This document shows positions 48,218 to 58,469 of a DNA stretch of 64,000 bases, piece by piece. How positions within the stretch are numbered: the first letter of the stretch is position 1; each line of letters opens with the position of its first letter. A model generated the notes under the pieces. That model was given only the letters and a program-made list of their open reading frames with translations, had not been told where the DNA came from and made no database searches. A program made the position numbers and the translations under genes. Source of the DNA: Sphingomonas sp. AOB5 (GTDB lineage: Bacteria; Pseudomonadota; Alphaproteobacteria; Sphingomonadales; Sphingomonadaceae); assembly GCF_029433115.1 (NCBI RefSeq), contig NZ_JARNTV010000011.1, positions 31,189 through 95,188 on the forward strand, read 5' to 3'.

Positions 48218-49065
48218 CTCCCCTCGACGACCAGCAGCAGGCCGCACGGACCTGGTTCGAATCGCTGCGCGATTCGATCTGCGCCGAATTCGAGCGAATC
48301 GAGCGTGAGGCCGGGTCCGACGCCAGCTTCGAATATCTGGGCTGGGATCGCACCGATCCCTCGGGCGAGCCGGGCGGCGGCGGCGTGCGCGGGGTGATGA
48401 AGGGCCGCGTGTTCGAGAAGGTCGGCGTCAACGTCTCGACCGTGGGCGGCACCTTCGAAGGCGATTTCGCCAAAACCATCCATGGCGCGGCCGAGGACCC
48501 GAAATTCTTCGCCACCGGCATCAGCCTGGTCGCGCACATGGCCAATCCGCATGTGCCCGCGGTGCATATGAACACCCGCTTCCTGGTGACCACGAAGCGC
48601 TGGTTCGGCGGCGGCGCGGATCTGAATCCGCCGATTCCCTATGCGGACGATACGGCGGACTTTCATGCGACGCTGAAGGCCGCGTGCGACGCGCACGATC
48701 CCGAACATTATCCGCGGTTCAAAAAATGGGCCGACGATTATTTCTACATCCCCCACCGCCAGGTGCATCGCGGCGTCGGCGGGATCTTCTACGATCATCT
48801 GGAAAGCGAAGGCGATGCGTGGGACGCCAATTTCGCCTTCACCCAGGACGTGGGCCGCGCGTTCCTCGACACCTATCCGCGCATCGTCCGTGCGCGGATG
48901 GCCACGCCCTATAGCGACGAGGATATCCAGCGGATGCGCGTGTGGCGCGGCCGCTATGCCGAGTTCAACCTGGTCTATGACCGCGGCACGCTGTTCGGCC
49001 TAAAGACCGGCGGCAATATCGACGCGATCCTGATGAGCCTGCCCCCGCTCGCCGCATGGGACTGA
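48214..49065 (+). CDS. hemF: Oxygen-dependent coproporphyrinogen III oxidase
   Basis: Oxidatively decarboxylates coproporphyrinogen III in heme synthesis using O2. 283 residues. Typical stretches are FEKVGVNVSTVGG, HMANPHVPAVHMNTRFL, WFGGGADLNPPIPY, FKKWADDYFYIPHR and YAEFNLVYDRGTLFGLKTGGNIDAILMSLPP at the C-terminus. Coupled to trmL by a 4-bp overlap, 4 bases before the GNAT gene. The nearby putative Fur box would tie heme supply to iron. Confidence 0.98.
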   Translation: MTPLDDQQQAARTWFESLRDSICAEFERIEREAGSDASFEYLGWDRTDPSGEPGGGGVRGVMKGRVFEKVGVNVSTVGGTFEGDFAKTIHGAAEDPKFFATGISLVAHMANPHVPAVHMNTRFLVTTKRWFGGGADLNPPIPYADDTADFHATLKAACDAHDPEHYPRFKKWADDYFYIPHRQVHRGVGGIFYDHLESEGDAWDANFAFTQDVGRAFLDTYPRIVRARMATPYSDEDIQRMRVWRGRYAEFNLVYDRGTLFGLKTGGNIDAILMSLPPLAAWD

Positions 49066-49069
49066 CGCC

Positions 49070-49669
49070 ATGGGATTGATTGGGGTCCCCAACGACCAGA
49101 TCGCCACGGTCGTCACCTCGCTGGAGATGGTGGCGAAGCCGGTGCTGCGCCCTACCCCGCCCTCGCCGTTCCGGCTGGTGCATTGGCCAGCGCCCGATTC
49201 GGACCGGTACCGCACGCTGTTCCGCCGCGTCGGCGAGCCGTGGATGTGGTTTTCGCGGCTGGTCATGGCCGAGGAACGGCTGCGCGCGATCCTCGATGAT
49301 CCGGGGATCGAGGTCTATGCGGTCACCAATCGCGCCGGAATCGAACTGGGCATGCTCGAACTCGATTTCCGTGCCGCGGGGACATGCGAGCTGTCCTTTT
49401 TCGGCCTCGTTCCCGAACTGACCGGCAAGGGCAATGGCGGCTGGCTGATGGGCCATGCGCTGTCGCTGGGCTGGCGTCAGGGGATCGGCCGGATGTGGGT
49501 GCACACCTGCACGCTCGATCATCCCGCCGCGCTCGGCTTCTACCAGCGGCACGGTTTCGTGCCGTACCGGCGCGAGATCGAGACCTTTGCCGATCCGCGC
49601 CTGTCAGGACTGATGCCGCGCGAGGCGGCGCCTCACATTCCCTGTCTGGGTGCCGACAGCGTGCGATAG
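49070..49669 (+). CDS. GNAT family N-acetyltransferase
   Basis: 199 residues. Acetyl-CoA-binding pattern is LSFFGLVPELTGKGNGGWLMGHALSLGW near residues 103-130, and VHTCTLDHPAALGFYQRHGFVPYRREIE ends the fold. Third gene of the trmL-hemF-GNAT operon. The substrate is unknown. Its 3-prime end overlaps the convergent membrane gene by about 37 bp. Confidence 0.88.
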   Translation: MGLIGVPNDQIATVVTSLEMVAKPVLRPTPPSPFRLVHWPAPDSDRYRTLFRRVGEPWMWFSRLVMAEERLRAILDDPGIEVYAVTNRAGIELGMLELDFRAAGTCELSFFGLVPELTGKGNGGWLMGHALSLGWRQGIGRMWVHTCTLDHPAALGFYQRHGFVPYRREIETFADPRLSGLMPREAAPHIPCLGADSVR

Positions 49670-50394
49670 GCGGCGATCTGAACCAGCGTCGAGGCGAGAG
49701 AGGCCGCCGCCGACACCATCGATGCCAGCAGGAAAATCAGCCCCGAAAAGAACACCGAGCCGCTCGGCACCGCGGCCAGGGCACCGCCCAGCACCTGCGC
49801 CGCGAACATCTGCAGCAACAGGATCGCGAGATAGGCGCTGGTCAGTAGCCAGCCATGCCCTTTCGAGAGCTGGACGCCACGGAACAGTCCGCCGACCGGG
49901 CCAAGCTTTTCCGCGACGATCGCCGCGCTGGTCAGATAGGTGCGCCCCGCCAGATAGAAGCCCGGCAGGATGAAGGCGAAAAGGCCAAGCGTGCAGGCGA
50001 TGCTCGCCAGCAGCCAGCCGATAACGACATTCGGCCATTGCACCAGCGCGCGGCGGATCGCATCCCCAAGCACGGGGCGATCGGGCGACAGGATCATCGT
50101 CATCACGATGGTGGTGCCGAGAAGCTGGAACGCAAGCCCGGACATCAGCCAGGGCCAGACATTGCCGAACCAGGCGAGTAGCTCGGCTTGTTGCGCCGCT
50201 AGTTCCGCAGCCTGTTGCGCCTCGCTCAGTCCCGAGGCAGTCGGTGCCGCAGTGAAGACAAGGTTCGGCAGAAACAGGCTCATCGCCAGCGACGGCAACA
50301 GGTAAAAAACGCCGGCAATGCGCAGCAGCAGGTCGCGATCGGCATGCCAGAATGCCGCCGCATCCCGGAACATCTGGGTAATGCCAGGCCTCAC
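49633..50394 (-). CDS. Integral membrane protein, paralog of the next gene
   Basis: 253 residues with six or so membrane helices. It carries an amphipathic pattern AAIVAEKLGPVGGLFRGVQLSKGHGWLLTSAYLAIL before the last helix pair, which matches [32 protein letters not shown] in the upstream gene. This EKL...S..LT.G..W pattern occurs in YciC/GlpQ-membrane-domain-like proteins. Its start overlaps the previous stop by 4 bp. Confidence 0.75.
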   Translation of the reverse strand: MRPGITQMFRDAAAFWHADRDLLLRIAGVFYLLPSLAMSLFLPNLVFTAAPTASGLSEAQQAAELAAQQAELLAWFGNVWPWLMSGLAFQLLGTTIVMTMILSPDRPVLGDAIRRALVQWPNVVIGWLLASIACTLGLFAFILPGFYLAGRTYLTSAAIVAEKLGPVGGLFRGVQLSKGHGWLLTSAYLAILLLQMFAAQVLGGALAAVPSGSVFFSGLIFLLASMVSAAASLASTLVQIAAYRTLSAPRQGM

Positions 50395-51215
50395 GACTGG
50401 GTGGCGCGCTCGCGCTCGGTGACCAGCGCCACATAGAGCTTTGCGGTGAACAGCGGCGCGAGGACGGTGAACCCGGTCTGCACCGCCGCGACGATCACCG
50501 AAGTCAGCACGCCCGACAGGCTCATCACGCTATCCCCCGCCCCGGCGATCAGCGTGAAGATCGATCCAAACACCAGCCGCGCGGCCAGCGCCGCAACATT
50601 CGATACGACGATATAGAGGAAGGCGACGCCCACGATCCGCCACACCACGCCGCGGGTCAGGGTCCAGCTGCGCGCGATGGCGCCGAACGCCAGCTTCTCG
50701 CGCACGATCACCGCGTTCGCCACCGCGACTCGTGCGGAGATCCATGCCGCGACGCCAACGGCGAGCAGGCTGTAGATACAGATCGCCCAGCCCACGCTGA
50801 CCGGCAGCGAAAGATCGACCGGGACGCCGCGCATCAACGCGAACAGATCGACCCCGCTGACCAGCAGGGTCAGCACCACCGGCGCGAAGAGCAGGGCCAT
50901 CGCGAGGAAGATCGCCACGCTGACCAGCAGCGAGGGCACCAGCCGCCGCGCCGCGATCTTGCCCGCGTCGGGCCCGCCATCGAGCACCATCGCGGTGAGC
51001 GCGAGCATGCCCCAGCTGACCACGACGACGAAACCGAGCGTCAGCAGTTCGAGCACCAGCGTCAGCCCGGCGTTCGACTCGCTCATCAGCGGCTGAAAAC
51101 TGCCCATGACCGAGAAGGGCACGAAGAACGCTACCAGCGCGATCGGCATGATCGAGGGCAGATTGTCGGTCAGAAATTCCGCCGTCCGATCCCAGACGGT
51201 GCCCATCTTCACCAT
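50391..51215 (-). CDS. Integral membrane protein, first of a coupled pair
   Basis: 274 residues from the ATG at 51215 (an ATG at 51206 is possible). Six predicted membrane helices and the same REKL...SWTLTRG..W block described for its neighbour. It is divergent from lipB. Function unknown; coupling and similarity suggest the two proteins form one membrane complex (inference). Confidence 0.75.
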   Translation of the reverse strand: MVKMGTVWDRTAEFLTDNLPSIMPIALVAFFVPFSVMGSFQPLMSESNAGLTLVLELLTLGFVVVVSWGMLALTAMVLDGGPDAGKIAARRLVPSLLVSVAIFLAMALLFAPVVLTLLVSGVDLFALMRGVPVDLSLPVSVGWAICIYSLLAVGVAAWISARVAVANAVIVREKLAFGAIARSWTLTRGVVWRIVGVAFLYIVVSNVAALAARLVFGSIFTLIAGAGDSVMSLSGVLTSVIVAAVQTGFTVLAPLFTAKLYVALVTERERATQS

Positions 51216-51312
51216 GACCCGCACTTTCCTCCACCCCAGTTGGCATGCGTTTAGCCGTGCGCAACTTTGTTGCCAATGCTTGCGCAAAACCCGTGATGCG
51301 CGCAATCGGCCA

Positions 51313-51993
51313 ATGATGGCAACGACTTCGGACCGGATCGAATGGCGCGTCTCGCCAGAGCGCGTTCCCTATGACGCAGCGCTGGCGGAGATGGAGGCAC
51401 GCGCCGATGCCGTGCGCGCGGGCGAGGCACAGGAGCTGGTGTGGCTGCTGGAGCATCCCCCGGTCTACACCGCGGGCACCAGCGCCGATCCGGCCGAGCT
51501 GCTCGATCCGCGCTTCCCGGTCCATCGCACCGGGCGCGGCGGGCGCTACACCTATCACGGGCCGGGCCAGCGAATCGGTTATGTCGTGATGGACCTGCGC
51601 GAACGGCAGCGCGACGTGCGCAACTATGTCCATGCCCTGGAAGGCTGGGTGATCGCAGCGCTGGGCGAGCTGAATATCGAAGCGTTCCGCGCGCCGGGCC
51701 GGATCGGCATCTGGACGCTGGACCGCGGGCAGGAAGCGAAGATCGGCGCAATCGGCGTGCGCATCCGCCAATGGGTGACGCTGCACGGCTTCGCAGTGAA
51801 CCTCGATCCCGATCTCACCCACTTCACCGGCATCGTGCCCTGCGGCATCGCCGAATATCCGGTCACCAGCGCCGCGGCGCTTGGCCTCGACATCTCCTCG
51901 GCTCGCCTTGATTCTGCCTTACTCGCCACATTTTTGCCATTTTTGGACAATCTGGGCGAGATTGGTCTTGAGAGGCCGAACCGAAAGGTCTAA
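51313..51993 (+). CDS. lipB: Octanoyl-[acyl carrier protein]:protein N-octanoyltransferase
   Basis: First step of lipoate attachment to H protein and dehydrogenase E2 domains. 226 residues from the first of two adjacent ATGs (51313, 51316). Motifs are [15 protein letters not shown] near residue 43, [21 protein letters not shown] near 75, the lysine in [21 protein letters not shown] and the acyl-cysteine in [14 protein letters not shown]. GcvH in this window is a likely target. Confidence 0.96.
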   Translation: MMATTSDRIEWRVSPERVPYDAALAEMEARADAVRAGEAQELVWLLEHPPVYTAGTSADPAELLDPRFPVHRTGRGGRYTYHGPGQRIGYVVMDLRERQRDVRNYVHALEGWVIAALGELNIEAFRAPGRIGIWTLDRGQEAKIGAIGVRIRQWVTLHGFAVNLDPDLTHFTGIVPCGIAEYPVTSAAALGLDISSARLDSALLATFLPFLDNLGEIGLERPNRKV

Positions 51994-52055
51994 TATCCAC
52001 TAATGTTCGGGTATTTACGGTTCTGCCGTCCGGACTGTTATCTAGGGAGCTTTAA

Positions 52056-52283
52056 ATGCGTGCAATTCTTTCGAAGGTCGCTGCGGTTTCGATGATCGCC
52101 GGCGCCGGCCTGCTCGTCACCGCCTGCGGCAAGACCGAGACCACGGCCACCGTCAACAACACCGTCGAGGAAGTCTCGACCGTCAACGTGACCGACGAGA
52201 TGACCGGCACCGTCGATGCGGCCAACTCGACGACCGAGACCACGGTGACCTCGAACACCGTCGAGACCTCGAACGCGATGTAA
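52056..52283 (+). CDS. Small Thr-rich lipoprotein
   Basis: 75 residues with a lipoprotein signal (MIAGAGLLVTACGK, Cys at about 24). The mature 50 residues are almost all Thr, Val, Asn, Ser and Glu with no aromatic residue, so it is probably unstructured or a short beta stack. A GGGAGC ribosome site precedes it and a strong terminator follows, which suggests a well-expressed single gene. Function unknown. Confidence 0.75.
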   Translation: MRAILSKVAAVSMIAGAGLLVTACGKTETTATVNNTVEEVSTVNVTDEMTGTVDAANSTTETTVTSNTVETSNAM

Positions 52284-52310
52284 TCTTCGCTTTTCGAAGT
52301 GACGACGAAG

Positions 52311-52336
52311 AGGCCGCCTGGGCAACCGGGCGGCCT
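52311..52336 (+). terminator. Terminator after the Thr-rich lipoprotein
   Basis: AGGCCGCC pairs with GGCGGCCT and TTTT follows. Confidence 0.85.
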
Positions 52337-52445
52337 TTTCCGTTCCAGAAAGGGGCCGGGGCGAACGGGTTAACTTTAAAAAGGGACTTGGGGCGGCCCT
52401 AAAAAGTCCGTAACCAACACGGCATAAAGCTTCGAGAGGGGTAAG

Positions 52446-53132
52446 ATGCTCGTTCGGCGTATTGTTTCCGCGACCATTGTCGCCGCCGGAATGCTGGCAG
52501 CCATGCCAGCTTCCGCCCAGTTTTTCATGAAGCCTGCGGATCTGCGCAGCGAACGCGCCACCGGCATCGAGCCGGGCATGGTGGGCCCTGCCCTGCCCGA
52601 CGCTTCGCCCGCCGAGCTGCGTGCCGCGATGGTGTGGAACCTGCGCGCCGCGCTGAACGTGGCCGCGCTGCAGTGCGAGTTCGAGCCGACGCTGCTGACG
52701 CGTGACAATTACAACGCGATCCTGCGCGATCATTCGAAGGAGCTGTCCACCTCCTACGCGACGCTCGAACGCTATTTCATCCGCATGGAAAAGAACAACA
52801 AGAAGGCCGGCCAGACCTCGTTCGACCGCTTCAACACGCGGGTCTATTCGGGCTTCTCGACCGTTTCGGCGCAGCTGTCCTTCTGCACCGTCGCGGGCGA
52901 TATCGGCCATGACGCGCTGTTCCTGAAGCCCGGCACGCTGGGCGAACTGGCGCACGACCGCATGCGCGAACTGCGCCGCAGCCTGTCGCCCTGGGGCGAG
53001 CAGCAGTTCCTGAGCAAGCAGGCCCGCCCGCTCTATTACAGCTATCGCCTGCCGGACTTCGCCAATGTGAAGTGCTGGAAGAAGGACGAATGGGTCGCGA
53101 AGAAGTGCGGCCCGGTTCCGCCGCTGCTGTAG
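52446..53132 (+). CDS. Exported protein of unknown function
   Basis: 228 residues with a signal peptide (VSATIVAAGMLAAMPASAQ). Four cysteines in the mature part (LQCEFEP, SFCTVAG, VKCWKK, KKCGP) fit two disulfides. Central region YIRMEKNNKKAGQTSFDRFNTRVYSGFSTVSAQLSFC looks helical. No family recognised. Ends at a terminator hairpin before the convergent queE. Confidence 0.65.
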   Translation: MLVRRIVSATIVAAGMLAAMPASAQFFMKPADLRSERATGIEPGMVGPALPDASPAELRAAMVWNLRAALNVAALQCEFEPTLLTRDNYNAILRDHSKELSTSYATLERYFIRMEKNNKKAGQTSFDRFNTRVYSGFSTVSAQLSFCTVAGDIGHDALFLKPGTLGELAHDRMRELRRSLSPWGEQQFLSKQARPLYYSYRLPDFANVKCWKKDEWVAKKCGPVPPLL

Positions 53133-53145
53133 GTTCTATCTTCTC

Positions 53146-53169
53146 CTCTCCCGCGAAAGCGGGAGAGGG
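53146..53169. terminator. Hairpin between convergent genes
   Basis: CCTCTCCCGC-GAAA-GCGGGAGAGG is a perfect 10-bp stem with a GNRA-type loop. It sits between the exported protein and queE, so it could terminate both. Confidence 0.65.
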
Positions 53170-53174
53170 AAAAT

Positions 53175-53807
53175 CTAACGCAATCCCAGCATCTTGTGCG
53201 TCTGCAGCGTCAGGCGCCAGTGCGGACGTGCCATCGCGAAATCGACCGCGGCCTGCTGGTTTTCCAGCGCGCTGGCATCGTCCAGCGGCTGGACGAGGAA
53301 GTGGCTGAAATCCCAGCCTTCCAGCGTTTCGACATCGGTGCCGTCCTGCGGCCAGACCAGCTTGAGCTCGTCTCCTGTTCGCTGGACCACGTCGCTGCCC
53401 GCCTTGGGGCTGACGCAGACCCAGTCGATCCCGGGATGCGCGGGCAAGGTGCCGTTGCTCTCGATCGCGATACGGAAGCCGCAGGCGTGGAGCGCATCGA
53501 CCAGCGCATCGTCGACCTGGAGCATCGGCTCGCCACCGGTCAGCACCACGAAGCGCGCCTCGCTGCCCTCACCCCAATGCCCCGCCACAGCATCAGCCAG
53601 CGCCTCGGCATCGCGGAACTTGCCGCCGCCCACGCCATCGGTGCCGACAAACTCGGTATCGCAGAATTTGCACACCGCGATCGCGCGATCCTGTTCGCGG
53701 CCGGTCCACAAATTGCAGCCGGCGAAGCGCACGAACACCGCACGCGCGCCCGCATTCACCCCCTCGCCCTGCAGCGTGAGGAACATCTCCTTGACGGCGT
53801 ACGTCAT
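53175..53807 (-). CDS. queE: 7-carboxy-7-deazaguanine synthase
   Basis: Radical SAM enzyme making CDG in queuosine synthesis. 210 residues from the ATG at 53807, which overlaps the queC stop. Its cluster motif is the less common C-x14-C-x2-C (C31, C46, C49), as described for some proteobacterial QueE. TLQGEGVNAGARAVFVRFAGCN and VLTGGEPMLQVDDALVDAL (GGE motif) support it. queD and queF are not in this window. Confidence 0.95.
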   Translation of the reverse strand: MTYAVKEMFLTLQGEGVNAGARAVFVRFAGCNLWTGREQDRAIAVCKFCDTEFVGTDGVGGGKFRDAEALADAVAGHWGEGSEARFVVLTGGEPMLQVDDALVDALHACGFRIAIESNGTLPAHPGIDWVCVSPKAGSDVVQRTGDELKLVWPQDGTDVETLEGWDFSHFLVQPLDDASALENQQAAVDFAMARPHWRLTLQTHKMLGLR

Positions 53808-54487
53808 ACGGCCGCTGCGTAGACCGTCGGATCGGCGATCCCGGCTTCCTCGAACCCGCGCGAGCGCAGGCGGCAGCTGTCGCACATGCCGCAATGCACG
53901 CCGCCCGGCGCTGGGTCGTAGCAGGACCAGCTGACCCCGGCGTCCAGCCCCAGCCGCGCCGCTTCGCGGACGATATCGGCCTTGGTCATGTGCTGCAGCG
54001 GCGCGTGGATCTTGAACGGCTCGCCCTCGACACCCGCCTTGGTCGCCACTTCGGCCAGCTTCTCGAACTCGGCGATGAATTCGGGCCGGCAATCCGGATA
54101 GCCCGAATAATCCAGCGCATTCACGCCGATATACAGGTCGCGCGCGCCCGCCGCCTCGGCCCAGCCCAGCGCCAGACTAAGGAAGATGGTGTTGCGCGCG
54201 GGCACATAGGTGACCGGGATATCGTCGCCCACGCCGGTCTTGGGCACGTCGATCTCGGCGGTCAGCGCCGATCCCCCGAACGCACGCAGATCGAGCGGCA
54301 GCACGACATGGCGCTCCGCCCCCAGCAGATGCGCGATCCGGCGTGCAGCCGCGAGTTCGACATGGTGGCGCTGGTTGTAGTCGATCGAAAGCGCGAGAAT
54401 GCGATGCCCGTCCTCACGCGCACGCGCGGCCGACACCATCGAATCCAGGCCGCCCGAAACCAGCACCACGGCAAAAGTCTGAGTCAT
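53804..54487 (-). CDS. queC: 7-cyano-7-deazaguanine synthase
   Basis: Converts CDG to preQ0 with ATP and ammonia. 227 residues. N-terminal P-loop-like VVLVSGGLDSMVSAARA (SGGLDS at residues 11-16), and C-terminal zinc site with four cysteines in SWSCYDPAPGGVHCGMCDSCRLRSRGF. First gene of queC-queE, coupled by ATGA. Confidence 0.96.
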   Translation of the reverse strand: MTQTFAVVLVSGGLDSMVSAARAREDGHRILALSIDYNQRHHVELAAARRIAHLLGAERHVVLPLDLRAFGGSALTAEIDVPKTGVGDDIPVTYVPARNTIFLSLALGWAEAAGARDLYIGVNALDYSGYPDCRPEFIAEFEKLAEVATKAGVEGEPFKIHAPLQHMTKADIVREAARLGLDAGVSWSCYDPAPGGVHCGMCDSCRLRSRGFEEAGIADPTVYAAAV

Positions 54488-54538
54488 GCCCAGACGGCTA
54501 GCCGTTTTTGCGCGCGCGTCCAGCGTGAGGAAGAAAAA

Positions 54539-54558
54539 AGGGCCGCCGAAGCGACCCT
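54539..54558 (-). terminator. Terminator ahead of queC, ending the upstream minus-strand gene
   Basis: On the minus strand AGGGTCGC-TTCG-GCGGCCCT (one G-U pair) is followed by six T residues. It lies 115 bases after the stop of the gene at 54673. Confidence 0.75.
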
Positions 54559-54672
54559 ATGAGTTCGGGATAACCCGCCAGAGAGGAATGTTCCTGCGAA
54601 GGAACGTCCCCCGTATAGCCCGGCATTGGTAAATGAAGCGTGAACAAGATTTCGCCACAATTGGGCAGCCTG

Positions 54673-55071
54673 TCAGTTGCAGGCGCCCGTCTTGCGGCCT
54701 TCCAGTTCGGACGAGAAGGGCGCGCCGTCGACCACGCCGGCGGTCTCGACGCGCACCAGCCGACCGGTTTCGACGGTCACGGTGGTGCGGCCATAGCCAT
54801 GGCCCGGGCAGGTATAGTGCACCGCCGCCACGTCCTTGCTGTTCTCGATCACCACCTGGGTGCATTGCGCGCCGGGATGGCGAAGCTGGAGCAGCGCCGA
54901 AGCATTGGTGATGCAGATCCGGCTGGCACCGCCGCCGGTTTCCTTGAACAGCCACTGGCCGGACTCGACGGTGCCGAGCGCCTGCAGCCCGCGCTGCGGC
55001 GCCGCACCGCCGGCTCCGATCAGGATAACCAGTCCGGCAACTGCCGGGCGCCACACTCGCCTAAGCACCAT
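54673..55071 (-). CDS. Exported DUF3617-like protein
   Basis: 132 residues with an N-terminal hydrophobic segment (VAGLVILIGAGGAA). Contains GTVESGQWLFKE, ICITNASALLQLRHPGAQCTQ and VHYTCPGHGYGRTTV, the Cys and Gly pattern of DUF3617-type small periplasmic proteins. Function unknown. It stands between the queC region and hslO on the same strand. Confidence 0.7.
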   Translation of the reverse strand: MVLRRVWRPAVAGLVILIGAGGAAPQRGLQALGTVESGQWLFKETGGGASRICITNASALLQLRHPGAQCTQVVIENSKDVAAVHYTCPGHGYGRTTVTVETGRLVRVETAGVVDGAPFSSELEGRKTGACN

Positions 55072-55164
55072 TCGCTACTCCCGCCCCCGGGGGAACCCTG
55101 TCCGGCTCTGCGGCCGGCTTATAATCCAGTTCAATTCCCATCGATATGGCGTGCTTTCGGCACA

Positions 55165-56088
55165 TTACAACGTGGGTGTCGTGAAATCGGACAGGGCCAC
55201 CGGGAATTTGGTGGCGCAGAAGGCACAGTCGACGGTGATGAATCCATCATCGTCGGCCATGTCCGTCCGCTCCGCTTCGCCGAACTTGGACAGGACGGAG
55301 GTGATATATTCCGGGTCGCAGCGGCATCCCCGGCTGAGCGCGACATTGCCCAGCACGCGGACCTCCTGCTCCTCGTTGAACAGGCGCCACACCAGCGTCT
55401 CGAGCGGCAGCGAAGCGTCACCCAGCTCGTCCGCGCCCATCGTCTGGCCCAGCGCCTCGACATGCTCCCATTCGGGATGGTCAAGCCGCGTGTGCAGCCG
55501 CTCGCGGCCGACCTCGCCCTCGGGCAAATGCTGCAGGAACAGCCCGCCCGCGACCAGCTTGCCGGACGCGTCGCGCCGCATCCCCAGCCGGATCAGGCTC
55601 GGGATCTGCTCGGACTGCATGAAATAGCTCTCCGCCGCCGCCGCCATCGAATCGCCGTCGAGGGGCACGATGCCCTGATAGCGCTCGTTGGTGGCTGCCT
55701 GGTCGAAGGTCACGGCGAGATAGCCGGTGCCAAACAGCGCGAACAGCGACGGGTTCGGCCCCGCCTCGGCCAACTTGTCCGGATCATACTGGACATAGCC
55801 GCGCAGTTCGCCGCCGCGATAATCGCACACCAGCAGGCTCACCACGCCATTCTGCGTCTGCGCCTGAAGCGTAAGCTGGCCACCGGCATCCTTCAGCGTC
55901 GAGCCGAGCAGGGCGGCAAGCGTCAGCGCCTCCGCCAGCAGCGTTTCGATCGCGGGCGGATAGGCATGGGCGTGCAGGATCGCATCGAGCACCGGGCCGA
56001 GCCGCACGATGCGGCCGCGGGCATGACGCTCGGGGATCGTGAAGCCGATGGCACGGTCAAGATCGGGGCTGGTCACGGTATCGGTCAC
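55165..56088 (-). CDS. hslO: Redox-regulated chaperone Hsp33
   Basis: Holdase chaperone activated by disulfide formation. 307 residues from the GTG at 56088, chosen because GGTGGAG lies at good spacing and MTDTVTSPDLDRAIGFTIPE-like starts are usual; an ATG at 56121 is the alternative. The zinc cysteines are in GCRCDPE near residue 255 and DCAFCAT near 289. NPSLFALFGTGYLAVTFDQ is a core segment. Confidence 0.94.
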   Translation of the reverse strand: MTDTVTSPDLDRAIGFTIPERHARGRIVRLGPVLDAILHAHAYPPAIETLLAEALTLAALLGSTLKDAGGQLTLQAQTQNGVVSLLVCDYRGGELRGYVQYDPDKLAEAGPNPSLFALFGTGYLAVTFDQAATNERYQGIVPLDGDSMAAAAESYFMQSEQIPSLIRLGMRRDASGKLVAGGLFLQHLPEGEVGRERLHTRLDHPEWEHVEALGQTMGADELGDASLPLETLVWRLFNEEQEVRVLGNVALSRGCRCDPEYITSVLSKFGEAERTDMADDDGFITVDCAFCATKFPVALSDFTTPTL

Positions 56089-56190
56089 GGCAAATCTCCA
56101 CCCGTCCGGCGCCCGCATCATGCGGACACCCTCGGGCGATCGGGTTTTCGGGGTTGCGCTATAGATAGGAAGCGCCGCTTCCGAAACAAC

Positions 56191-56619
56191 TCAGGCTGCG
56201 GCGCGGCGGCCGAGCAGGAACGCCGCCAGCCAAAGCCCCCATCCGACGACCAGCGTGGCGATACCAATCCACGAGAAGACGATGAGGATCTGGAGGGCGC
56301 GCAGGAGCCGGTGCATCGCGGTTTCCACGCCGACCACCGGGGGCAACAGCAGGTCGACCCAGAAGCCGGACAGGATCAGGATGAATCCGATGCCGACCCC
56401 GGAGATCACCAGCCAGAGGCCCGCCTCGGCCAGCCTGGTCTGCGGCCCGCGCCGCGACAGCCACGGCACACAGGCCAGATTGAAGGCTAGGATCGCGAGC
56501 AGGAGAATGAAGGAATCCGGCTCCAGATTATCAAACTGGAACCAGCCGATCGTGAAGAAGATCGCAAGCGCGGCCGCAAATGCCAGCGCGGCGAAGGCAA
56601 CGGCGCGGACCGCTCGCAT
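56191..56619 (-). CDS. Small membrane protein, unknown
   Basis: 142 residues from the ATG at 56619. Four membrane helices (for example AFAALAFAAALAIFFTIGWF, SFILLLAILAFNLACVPWL, WLVISGVGIGFILILSGFWV and IVFSWIGIATLVVGWGLWLAAFLLG). The start codon shares bases with the stop of the gene upstream, so the two are coupled. No family recognised. Confidence 0.65.
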   Translation of the reverse strand: MRAVRAVAFAALAFAAALAIFFTIGWFQFDNLEPDSFILLLAILAFNLACVPWLSRRGPQTRLAEAGLWLVISGVGIGFILILSGFWVDLLLPPVVGVETAMHRLLRALQILIVFSWIGIATLVVGWGLWLAAFLLGRRAAA

Positions 56620-57014
56620 CAGGCGGATATCGTTGCCGGGCGCAGCCGCTCGATGAGCTTCCAGAACAGCGAAACGACGATCAGCGCAACGCCGCTGATG
56701 CCGACACAAATGGCGGTCATCGCCGCGGCGAAGCCATAGACATGATGCATTTCGACCTGGGGATAGCGCGGAACTGGCTGGGACATGGCGAAAGAACCGG
56801 CGGCGAACGCGATGGTTGCGACGACCACCACCACAATGCCCGTCCGCAACCTCCGTCCGAAGACCATGCCCGCCGCGAACACCGCCGCGGCGAGTGCGAT
56901 CACGACGAACTCGATAGTCTGATCGACGAAGATGTTGCGCATGGCGACATGGACCACCAGCCACGCGGCGAGCAGGAGGACAATCAGTGCCGCCGCAATC
57001 CTAGCCGCCCGCAT
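56619..57014 (-). CDS. Small membrane protein, unknown
   Basis: 131 residues from the ATG at 57014, with four membrane helices. It is one of three short membrane proteins of similar topology lying in a row on the minus strand after argF, and may belong to the same transcript. No enzymatic residues are visible. Confidence 0.65.
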   Translation of the reverse strand: MRAARIAAALIVLLLAAWLVVHVAMRNIFVDQTIEFVVIALAAAVFAAGMVFGRRLRTGIVVVVVATIAFAAGSFAMSQPVPRYPQVEMHHVYGFAAAMTAICVGISGVALIVVSLFWKLIERLRPATISA

Positions 57015-57084
57015 ATCCGTTCCCGTCAGGTCCAACCGCAACAACAGCCTAGCATGGACTCGCGTTCCCCGGGCCGCTTTTCCG

Positions 57085-57543
57085 TCAGGTGCGATTTCGC
57101 CGACCGGCCAAGCGTGCGCTCATCCAGAGCGCAACGCCCGCGAGCAGCAGGATGACGGCGGCGCCCACCCCAAGCCCATAGGCGAGGAAATAGCCGAGTT
57201 CGGAATATTCTACCGTCCGCACGCGCATCGGAGGCCCGTCGCGCAAATGTCCCCAATATTCGGCGCCGGTGAAGACCAGCAGGATCGCGGCGCCGATCAG
57301 GATCATCCACAGGCCCGCCGCGGCGCGCCTGCGCTTTGCGAGTCCGGTCGACGCAGCCTGTGCGACGACCAGAGCAATCGCGGCCAATCCCATCGGAAAG
57401 ACGATCTGGTTTCGGCTGCTGGCGGCCTGATAGAAAGGATCGCCCTGCGTCGGCGAAATCCCGAATATCCCCAGCGCCATCCAGAGCGTGACCAGTAGCG
57501 CCGCCGCCAGAACCGTGAAGGCCGAGAGGCGCAGCGGCGACAT
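57085..57543 (-). CDS. Small membrane protein, unknown
   Basis: 152 residues from the ATG at 57543, five bases after the argF stop. Four membrane helices with an exposed loop AEYWGHLRDGPPMRVRTVEYSELGYF. The tight spacing suggests co-expression with argF. Function unknown. Confidence 0.65.
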   Translation of the reverse strand: MSPLRLSAFTVLAAALLVTLWMALGIFGISPTQGDPFYQAASSRNQIVFPMGLAAIALVVAQAASTGLAKRRRAAAGLWMILIGAAILLVFTGAEYWGHLRDGPPMRVRTVEYSELGYFLAYGLGVGAAVILLLAGVALWMSARLAGRRNRT

Positions 57544-57548
57544 AAGGG

Positions 57549-58465
<917 letters not shown>

Positions 58466-58469
<4 letters not shown>

